A stretch of DNA of 59,644 bases. Source: a virus. Below the pieces are notes generated by a model. The model did no database searches. It was not told where the DNA came from and saw nothing but the letters and a program-made list of their open reading frames with translations. Of this stretch, positions 54,367-59,644 are shown piece after piece. The position numbers and the translations under genes were made by a program. Every line of letters starts with the position of its first letter. Position 1 is the stretch's first letter. The DNA lies in the IMG/VR virus record IMGVR_UViG_3300005563_000039, positions 1-59,644 of that record. The stretch is one strand, 5' to 3'.

Positions 54367-54707
54367 GGTGTCTTTTCCTTTGCAATGGCTGCGTCTACAG
54401 CCTCGTCAATAGTGGCACCGCGTATATCGCGCAACTGTATTTGCCAAAAATGCATGCCATCAATGTTCAGCGACATGGGTCGGCTGAACTGCTTCACCTT
54501 CTTCCAGCGGACCGCACCCACCTCCGCCGCCCGCAGCCGCTCTGCAAGCTGGGCCTGGGCGGCTTGCCAAGAATTCCATGCAAGTTCAACAGACAGGTGA
54601 CGATACGATGATCCAGTCCACAAGCCTGGATCGGTTTCCTTGAAGTTCCAGTACTGTTTGCAGAACCAAGCCTCAAACGCCGCCCGTTGCGTTTCTTTGT
54701 CGATCAT
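54363..54707 (-). CDS. Hypothetical early protein
   Basis: 114 residues. N-terminal helix with aromatics (RAAFEAWFCKQYWNFKETDP, LAWNSWQAAQAQLAERLRAA). FEAW and AW.. WQAA patterns are typical of small phage proteins with the same unknown role. C-terminal beta part (FWQIQLRDIRGATIDEAVDA). Confidence 0.65.
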   Translation of the reverse strand: MIDKETQRAAFEAWFCKQYWNFKETDPGLWTGSSYRHLSVELAWNSWQAAQAQLAERLRAAEVGAVRWKKVKQFSRPMSLNIDGMHFWQIQLRDIRGATIDEAVDAAIAKEKTP

Positions 54708-55108
54708 TTGAGATACCTTTCTATCGCTTTTTCAAAATGGATTGCTGCACCGGTCCCGTATTCTCTGGCTGCAATTCGCACGCAATCTTCAATCGCCTGC
54801 TTGCGCGCAGCATCGGCGCAGGCTTGGCCGAACATGAGCATTTGCTCTTCATCAAATGCGGCCTCGCCGCTATCAAAATGCGAAACTCGTTCCAAGCCAA
54901 GCATGGGTTCCGGCAAATCAGGTAGTACAAACTCCACCCCATTGACCATCACAGTCTCGGGCTTTACACGGAGATAGGTCCAACAACCAGAATAAATCGC
55001 CTCAAGGGCTCGCTTTGCGGTGCAGTCCTCAAAACATGTTGTGCCATATTGCATTTGTTTGCCATCAGCAATAGCCCGCAGTAACTCAGCTTGTGGGTGC
55101 TCTTTCAT
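54704..55108 (-). CDS. Conserved early protein
   Basis: 134 residues from ATG 55108 (ATGA overlap). HPQAELLRAIADGKQMQYGT at the start, YSGCWTYLRVKPETVMVNGV and DSGEAAFDEEQMLMFGQACA. The frame is open further upstream but there it is the antisense of nothing recognisable. Family common in phages, unknown role. Confidence 0.65.
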   Translation of the reverse strand: MKEHPQAELLRAIADGKQMQYGTTCFEDCTAKRALEAIYSGCWTYLRVKPETVMVNGVEFVLPDLPEPMLGLERVSHFDSGEAAFDEEQMLMFGQACADAARKQAIEDCVRIAAREYGTGAAIHFEKAIERYLK

Positions 55109-55311
55109 TTGTCGATCCCCAGTGCGCGTCGGATATTGCGCTGTGCCTGCTGATATCCAAGGTTGTACGCCTGGTTCAAGGCCATTGCTGCAACATGTGG
55201 CTTTGCTGGCATATCCTCCGGACGGATGGCGTACGTTCCTGTAATTCCTTCGTTCGGCTGGAATAAGACCGCTACCTCGTTTTCGCTTGGCCGATATACA
55301 TAAAAGTTCAT
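55105..55311 (-). CDS. Small hypothetical protein
   Basis: 68 residues. Beta start (NFYVYRPSENEVAVLFQPNE) and C-terminal helix (ALNQAYNLGYQQAQRNIRRA). No family recognised; overlaps neighbours by four bases at each end. Confidence 0.65.
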   Translation of the reverse strand: MNFYVYRPSENEVAVLFQPNEGITGTYAIRPEDMPAKPHVAAMALNQAYNLGYQQAQRNIRRALGIDK

Positions 55312-55532
55312 GCTTTGTCCCTCGTAACAATTTCCAGAATAGGCCGCACAACCGGCGTTGCAACATCGACGCCGACCGATCCAAGTGCATGCACATAGTT
55401 GATCGCCGCCTTTTCCGGCAATGCGAAAGTGTCAACCCGGCCCAGACTGTCGCACGGGAAGCACAGCGCACGGCCAGGGTCGAATAGCGAAGTGAAGCGC
55501 AGTTCGTAGGCGGTTGTTTGGATTGTGGTCAT
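55308..55532 (-). CDS. Small hypothetical protein
   Basis: 74 residues from ATG 55532. Beta-rich (TAYELRFTSLFDPGRALCFP, then CDSLGRVDTFALPEKAAINY). A small conserved phage fold by appearance; role unknown. Confidence 0.65.
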   Translation of the reverse strand: MTTIQTTAYELRFTSLFDPGRALCFPCDSLGRVDTFALPEKAAINYVHALGSVGVDVATPVVRPILEIVTRDKA

Positions 55533-55765
55533 GGTTTGTGCCTGCAAAATGTTTGGCAATCTTGTGCGCCTGGACCGCCCTTTTCGCCATAGTCATATTG
55601 GCCGCAGGTTGTGCAGCGGTAGACGGCTTGGCTGCATTCATTGGTGAGGTCTTGCGGGCATGCTCGGCCACCATCGGACTCCCATTGGTGGCGACCAGCG
55701 CGACAGGCGTCGCTGCCCAGCTCCATGCTGGCTTCGCGGATCAGGGATTCGAGTTGGAAGGTCAC
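55529..55765 (-). CDS. Zinc-ribbon protein
   Basis: 78 residues from GTG 55765, which overlaps the previous TGA; ATG 55726 is another option. Cys/His pattern: DACRAGRHQWESDGG, CPQDLTNECSQAVYRCTTCG, DCQTFCRHKP suggests two zinc sites. Known shape in other phages, function unknown. Confidence 0.65.
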   Translation of the reverse strand: MTFQLESLIREASMELGSDACRAGRHQWESDGGRACPQDLTNECSQAVYRCTTCGQYDYGEKGGPGAQDCQTFCRHKP

Positions 55766-55962
55766 AGCGCAACACCCATACACCGTGCCTCACCATCCCC
55801 AACACGGTACACCGCCCGCATGCTCGCATTAACCCACTCACGGCTGCCCGCTGCATCTGGATGGCGCGGCTCAGGCTTGCACGGAGGGCCGAGCTTTAGC
55901 GCCTTGCGCTGGGTATCAGTCGGCTTGTCCTGCGGCTTTAGGTATTTGGGGTGCTTGCTCAT
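55762..55962 (-). CDS. Small basic hypothetical protein
   Basis: 66 residues from ATG 55962 behind AAAGG. Lys/Pro-rich start (SKHPKYLKPQDKPTDTQRKA), then EWVNASMRAVYRVGDGEARC. Possibly nucleic-acid binding; unknown. Confidence 0.6.
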   Translation of the reverse strand: MSKHPKYLKPQDKPTDTQRKALKLGPPCKPEPRHPDAAGSREWVNASMRAVYRVGDGEARCMGVAL

Positions 55963-55975
55963 GACTTGCGGCCTT

Positions 55976-56332
55976 TCAGTCATAGCAAGGATGCAAGCCG
56001 CCACCATCTGCGTAATCTTTGCGCGATACATCCCACTCCTCTTGCCGGTGCTGCTCTCCAGCCTTGTAGATGTAGTCGTCCAGGCTCACCACAAACCGCA
56101 AAGCCATGGCCGCAGTTTGCAGCGCTTCTTTGCGCACGTTCTCGGCGTTGGTCTTTCCGGGTTCGTAGCTCATTTGCAAAACATCTTTCGTCAACTCTCC
56201 AAACTCCTCACCCAGTACGGCCAGTGCATGGAGTGGATCTGTAGGCCAAGTCGGAAACTTAGCAAGTGCCTTTTCCAGCTCGTTGTACACGGCGAACATA
56301 ACGGTTCTGGGTTTAACTGTTTCGGTGCTCAT
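55976..56332 (-). CDS. MazG-like NTP pyrophosphohydrolase-type protein
   Basis: 118 residues. Pattern DPLHALAVLGEEFGELTKDV (E-E-x-x-E), then NVRKEALQTAAMALRFVVSL matches the all-alpha MazG-like fold, which removes or checks nucleotides with Mg2+. Phage versions are thought to adjust the nucleotide pool or ppGpp. Here it lies between SSB and small early genes. Confidence 0.75.
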   Translation of the reverse strand: MSTETVKPRTVMFAVYNELEKALAKFPTWPTDPLHALAVLGEEFGELTKDVLQMSYEPGKTNAENVRKEALQTAAMALRFVVSLDDYIYKAGEQHRQEEWDVSRKDYADGGGLHPCYD

Positions 56333-56356
56333 GATGTTCTTTCAGTTGGTTGGTGG

Positions 56357-56821
56357 TCAGAAGGGTGGCAGATCGTCGTCCATATCATCAAAGCCACTTG
56401 AAGGCCTTGGCGCTTGCCTTGGTGCTGGTGAAGCCTGCGCAGGAGTTTGACGCGGCATAGGCCCGCTACGGCTCTTTGGTGCATCATCTGCACCGCCAAG
56501 TAGCTGCAGTTCAGTAGCAACAATGTCGCAGGTGTTTTTCTCAACACCGTCTTTGTCGGTGTACTTGCCGTACTTCAAACGGCCTTCGACATAGATGGAC
56601 TTCCCCTTCTTGACGTACTCGCCTGCAATCTCAGCCAAGCGGTCATAGAACGTGACACGGTGCCACTCGGTGGACTCGATGGTCTCGCCGGTGTTTTTGT
56701 CCTTGCGGCGGCTGCTGGTGGCCACGCTGACATTGGCAACGGCCTGGCCGGAGGGCAAATAACGGATTTCAGGGTCCCTGCCGCAATTTCCAACAAGAAT
56801 GACACGATTAACTGACGCCAT
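56357..56821 (-). CDS. ssb: Single-stranded DNA-binding protein
   Basis: 154 residues. OB-fold core [60 protein letters not shown], then a Pro/Gln linker and acidic tip [10 protein letters not shown], the normal bacterial SSB end. It coats ssDNA during phage replication and recombination. The TAA/ATG junction with the recT gene is immediate. Confidence 0.97.
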   Translation of the reverse strand: MASVNRVILVGNCGRDPEIRYLPSGQAVANVSVATSSRRKDKNTGETIESTEWHRVTFYDRLAEIAGEYVKKGKSIYVEGRLKYGKYTDKDGVEKNTCDIVATELQLLGGADDAPKSRSGPMPRQTPAQASPAPRQAPRPSSGFDDMDDDLPPF

Positions 56822-57867
56822 TACGCAGCCTCCTTCAATTGTTTTTCTTTCGCCTCAACTTCAGCGCCATGCTTTTTGATTGCAGTCCGCGCCTTAGATG
56901 GCAATTTGCGCCACACGTAAGCACGCTCATCGTGCCCGGTGTCGTTGATGCCCATGTACTCTTCGTAGGCACCCATCACATCATCCCTATTGAAATGATC
57001 AATGATTGCCGTGGCGACAGCCTCTAGCACTTGCTTTGTTTCAACCGGCAAATCATCGCCAATGCCGTCCATCGCGGCCTGCTTTACGGCGATTACCCTG
57101 TTGCCCAATGTCTTGGGCTCTTGCTCTGGTGCTGCAAGTTCCGCAAGCCCTTCTCCTGATTCGGTGTTCAGGTGATGTATAGCTGTGTCGAGCCGCTCGG
57201 TCTTGGGCCAGTATTTGTAAGCCTGCTTGACGCATGTTTTCTTGATCATTTCGCCCTCGTCAGACTGCCATGGTCCACCGCTCTTTGTCTTGCCGTCCAT
57301 GTAGGCCTTCCATGCGCTTGACCTGTCGCGTATTGAGTACACATCGGCGATTGCCATTGTGTGTGTCAAGTATTCGCCGAATGCCGTCTTGATGACAACA
57401 TACACGCCGACAATGCTTCCGCGATCCGTTGCAAACGGGCTGAATACGTGCTCTGGCGGCTTGTCGTAGCCCATGAGCCTGAAAGTGTCGCCAGAGTATA
57501 CGATTGCAGCCTGGGCCCACTTGACAGATCCAGATGCCAGGGCCAACTCGATCAAACCCATGTAGCTGATATCAAGGCATATTTGCGCTGGCTGGTCGTG
57601 GCGCGGCTTGCGCGGCACTAGATAAGCCTGCTTCTTTGCTGGGTTCAGACTCAGCCCAATGGCCGCGATGTTCACCACCGCATCAACAACGGATTGCCTG
57701 TTGTTCAATGCTGTGGACATGGCGTAATCGTTTGCCGATAAAACTTGTATGGCAAATCCGGCTTCTCGCTCAAAGTTGATCGACTTGTCAGAGAGTACCG
57801 TATTGAATTGGTCTTTGACCGCGTATATGTCGTTTGAAATTGTTGTCAGTGCTGTAGAAACGTTCAT
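56821..57867 (-). CDS. recT: RecT family single-strand annealing recombinase
   Basis: 348 residues from ATG 57867 behind [85 protein letters not shown] is the RecT core. [20 protein letters not shown] near 200 also fits. RecT anneals complementary ssDNA. No RecE/exonuclease is seen next to it; the PD-(D/E)XK protein at 8618 or host nucleases may replace it. Confidence 0.93.
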   Translation of the reverse strand: MNVSTALTTISNDIYAVKDQFNTVLSDKSINFEREAGFAIQVLSANDYAMSTALNNRQSVVDAVVNIAAIGLSLNPAKKQAYLVPRKPRHDQPAQICLDISYMGLIELALASGSVKWAQAAIVYSGDTFRLMGYDKPPEHVFSPFATDRGSIVGVYVVIKTAFGEYLTHTMAIADVYSIRDRSSAWKAYMDGKTKSGGPWQSDEGEMIKKTCVKQAYKYWPKTERLDTAIHHLNTESGEGLAELAAPEQEPKTLGNRVIAVKQAAMDGIGDDLPVETKQVLEAVATAIIDHFNRDDVMGAYEEYMGINDTGHDERAYVWRKLPSKARTAIKKHGAEVEAKEKQLKEAA

Positions 57868-57877
57868 TTTGTACCTT

Positions 57878-58054
57878 TCAATAAATCCCACGCTTTATCC
57901 GCAGCGCCTCACGCCACGCATTGCGCACTGTGTAGCCAGCCTGCCGCCGCGCCCGGTACGTGCGGTATAGCGGGTGCTGCTTGATAGCGATCTTGAGTAG
58001 CTGGTAAGCAAGGCAAAACACAAAGCAGGAAATCAGGGCTATGGCGTCTGTCAT
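57878..58054 (-). CDS. Small membrane protein
   Basis: 58 residues from ATG 58054 (ATGA). One hydrophobic segment (IALISCFVFCLAYQLLKIAI) followed by a basic tail (RTYRARRQAGYTVRNAWREA). Orientation by the positive tail: inside. Unknown role. Confidence 0.6.
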   Translation of the reverse strand: MTDAIALISCFVFCLAYQLLKIAIKQHPLYRTYRARRQAGYTVRNAWREALRIKRGIY

Positions 58055-58404
58055 GATGTTGCTCTCTTTCCGTGTGCAGCCTTCAACCATTGTCCAAATG
58101 ACATCGTCCCATCTTCCGCAAGCCAGTCTTCATAGCGCTTCTGGCTGCGCGTGAGCTTTGGCGGCTTGGGGCTGTTGGCGGCGACAAAATCAACGCCCTT
58201 TGGGGTGACCACGAATAAATCGTTGCCGCCAGTAAGCATGTTTCCTGGATGTTTCGTCATAAGTCCATCTGCGACAAGCGAGACACAATGGTCGTAATCG
58301 TCAGTGCCAGGGCTTGTTACAAAACGGTTTCTGTACTGCCTGCCTTGACCGTATTCGTCGACGCCAAGCGAGTGCTGGAGAATGGAGAGTTTCTGGTCTA
58401 TCAC
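58051..58404 (-). CDS. Conserved early protein
   Basis: 117 residues. QKLSILQHSLGVDEYGQGRQ, YRNRFVTSPGTDDYDHCVSL, LFVVTPKGVDFVAANSP: a family frequent in phages of this type. It resembles a winged-helix protein in shape (strand VVTPKG). Function unknown. Confidence 0.7.
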   Translation of the reverse strand: MIDQKLSILQHSLGVDEYGQGRQYRNRFVTSPGTDDYDHCVSLVADGLMTKHPGNMLTGGNDLFVVTPKGVDFVAANSPKPPKLTRSQKRYEDWLAEDGTMSFGQWLKAAHGKRATS

Positions 58405-58583
58405 AGCACACCCCCACCCAACCGCACCCGCGCATCCACATCACGATTAGCCCGCTGCAATGCCTCTTGCGCGTCCTGCCATGCTTGCTGCTGCGGTGAT
58501 GCTGGGCAAGCGAAACGGTTAAAGCACCATGCGGCTGTCACGAGGAAGGTGACAAACAGGGCTAGGTAGTAAATGGTGGTCAT
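58401..58583 (-). CDS. Small membrane protein
   Basis: 60 residues. N-terminal hydrophobic segment (IYYLALFVTFLVTAAWCFN), then an amphipathic helix (QQQAWQDAQEALQRANRDVD). Starts by ATGA overlap. Unknown. Confidence 0.6.
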   Translation of the reverse strand: MTTIYYLALFVTFLVTAAWCFNRFACPASPQQQAWQDAQEALQRANRDVDARVRLGGGVL

Positions 58584-58924
58584 TTGCTGGACTCCTTTGC
58601 GATGGCCAAATCAATCATGTCGTCAAGCTCTTTGCCTTCGATATACGACACTTCGAAATCTGTCCCTTCAACATCGCGGACAACGCCCAGGATTTCACTG
58701 GTGTTTTCCATCCTGTTTCTGAGCTTTAGATACCGCGCCGCATCCTGCTTTTCAATAGCCAATACATAACGCAAATCCTCAATCTCCCGGTCACGTGATG
58801 CGATCAACTCAACCAGGGCAGCGGCCAAGCTATTTTGATCATCTCGATCAATGTATCGACCATTTTCGCGCTCACACATACTGCCTGGGTAGGCACTATC
58901 GTATGCAACAACGTTCTGTTTCAT
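58580..58924 (-). CDS. Hypothetical early protein with coiled coil
   Basis: 114 residues. Central helix AAALVELIASRDREIEDLRY, VLAIEKQDAARYLKLRNRME, acidic C-terminal part (VEGTDFEVSYIEGKELDDM, IDLAIAKESSK). The end resembles that of other small phage proteins (D-x-AI-x-K-E). Unknown role. Confidence 0.65.
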   Translation of the reverse strand: MKQNVVAYDSAYPGSMCERENGRYIDRDDQNSLAAALVELIASRDREIEDLRYVLAIEKQDAARYLKLRNRMENTSEILGVVRDVEGTDFEVSYIEGKELDDMIDLAIAKESSK

Positions 58925-59046
58925 CTCAACAACCCCTCACAAATCAAAACCAGCCAAACAAACCCAACATATCCAGCACCACACATGACAATGCGGTCTT
59001 GCAGGTCGATAGGGCGCTTATAAATGTCGCAGTAGTGCTGTCTCAT
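58921..59046 (-). CDS. 41-residue early protein
   Basis: From ATG 59046 to a TGA overlapping the next start. Basic first half (MRQHYCDIYKRPIDLQDRIV), hydrophobic second half (YVGFVWLVLICEGLL), so a small membrane protein. Coupled on one side; upstream gap of ~30 bp contains GGAAG. Confidence 0.55.
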   Translation of the reverse strand: MRQHYCDIYKRPIDLQDRIVMCGAGYVGFVWLVLICEGLLR

Positions 59047-59073
59047 TTCATTCGACTTCCGATTGCAGCAGCT

Positions 59074-59484
59074 TCATGATTGGGCCTTTGGCGCTGGTGG
59101 CAGTGGTGACCAATGGGTTACAGAGCAATTGATATGATTTGCACCACAGCTGTCTAATTCTGTGTATTTCCAAATTCCATCCATGCTTAGCTGCGCCTCG
59201 CAGCAATAGTCTGTTGGCCGTGGATAGACGAGAACCTCTGTAAATGGCTCTGGCAGTCGGTCACTGACAGCAATCCACTCAGGCGCTGCGGGCTGTTGTG
59301 GTTCGGCGCTGATCGCCTCAATAACAGCCCTGCGCAATTCTTCTTTCGTGGCCTGCGAATCATTAAACAATTCGCCGTTATCAAATTGGCCTCCAACTAA
59401 AGACCAAGTGCTGGCAAAGCATTGCGCCAGTTCCATGATTTTTTCAACTTGCGCCTCACGCGCCTGCTGTGCTGGTGTAGTCAT
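59074..59484 (-). CDS. DUF551-containing early protein
   Basis: 136 residues. Helical N-terminus, then EWIAVSDRLPEPFTEVLVYP and a C-terminal VTHWSPLPPAP, the signature of DUF551, a domain common in phage accessory proteins; role unknown. Its ATG overlaps the stop of the Ala-rich gene. Confidence 0.85.
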   Translation of the reverse strand: MTTPAQQAREAQVEKIMELAQCFASTWSLVGGQFDNGELFNDSQATKEELRRAVIEAISAEPQQPAAPEWIAVSDRLPEPFTEVLVYPRPTDYCCEAQLSMDGIWKYTELDSCGANHINCSVTHWSPLPPAPKAQS

Positions 59485-59644
59485 GCCGTCACCTCGCGCT
59501 GCTCAATTTCAGCGCAGACAATGCGCAGCAAGTCGGATTGCACGTCCCTGGCAGCGTCCCTGGCAGCGTCCCAGGCAGCGTCCCTGGCAGCGTCCCAGGC
59601 AGCGGCCCTGGCAGCGGCCCTGGCAGCGTCCCAGGCAGCGGCCC
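59481..59644 (-). CDS. Ala-rich repeat phage protein, C-terminal part (split by window end)
   Basis: Continues the gene at 1-474 across the map junction: about nine more AARD/AAWD-type units, then the end RDVQSDLLRIVCAEIEQREV and TA. The last residues look globular and are expected for this family. The stop overlaps the DUF551 gene's start by ATGA. Confidence 0.85.
   Translation of the reverse strand, partial: AAAWDAARAAARAAAWDAARDAAWDAARDAARDVQSDLLRIVCAEIEQREVTA
59543..59644. repeat. 12-bp tandem repeat, right end of map
   Basis: About eight to nine copies of the same 12-bp unit as at 1-168, with the same two variable positions. The order of variants differs from the left array, so the two ends do not simply repeat one another. 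Confidence 0.95.

Noticed and set aside
55514-56401. 295-codon forward open frame in the leftward early operon
   Set aside because: Runs antisense to four tightly coupled small genes; no ribosome site and no family pattern.

Overview
The window is an essentially complete genome of a temperate podovirus (short-tailed phage), seen as a circular map cut open inside a low-complexity gene. No host genes flank it. The protein families (N4-gp56-type capsid, long P22-like portal, adaptor and stabilisation proteins, internal virion proteins, Rz/Rz1 spanins) and the small accessory proteins resemble phages and prophages of Betaproteobacteria (Burkholderiales, Comamonadaceae-like). The host call rests on protein resemblance alone. 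The same 12-bp Ala-rich coding repeat lies at both window ends, and one reverse-strand gene runs across the junction.

Layout. (1) About 1.35 kb leftwards across the junction to 51.5 kb: a leftward early operon of about 28 small genes, led from a PL-like promoter. It includes an Ala-rich repeat protein, a DUF551-type protein, RecT, SSB, a MazG-like protein, an HNH-AP2 homing nuclease and an excisionase-like gene next to the integrase. (2) 1.4-3.6 kb: immunity region with an S24 repressor, exported Rap1a-like and HNH proteins, a DUF3892 protein, and operators at PL and PR. (3) 3.57-15.45 kb: rightward early operon with Cro-like and CII-like regulators, an exported protein, replication initiator, DnaB helicase, PD-(D/E)XK nuclease, NinG, many small proteins, and a last gene in the position of antiterminator Q. 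(4) 15.45-18.1 kb: mostly non-coding RNA territory. It holds nested inverted repeats, a three-gene reverse cassette with its own promoter, an ornate RNA of about 800 nt ending in a strong terminator, and two odd tRNA-like genes. (5) 18.2-49.4 kb: rightward late genes for terminase, portal, head fibre/esterase, scaffold, capsid, adaptor, tail fibres, lysis, internal virion proteins and a 1936-residue polyvalent protein. (6) 49.4-50.25 kb: four small reverse genes. (7) 50.5-51.5 kb: integrase.

Logic. The repressor and Cro-like protein probably share operators at PL and PR, because an exact 11-mer occurs in both. PR drives replication genes and finally the Q-like gene, which would open late transcription. 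PL drives recombination genes. Strong hairpin terminators inside the late operon probably set expression steps. The most unusual part is 15.45-18.05 kb: the ~800-nt RNA beside tRNA-like genes has the position and architecture of giant phage RNAs such as GOLLD or ROOL, and is the best candidate here for a poorly described system.
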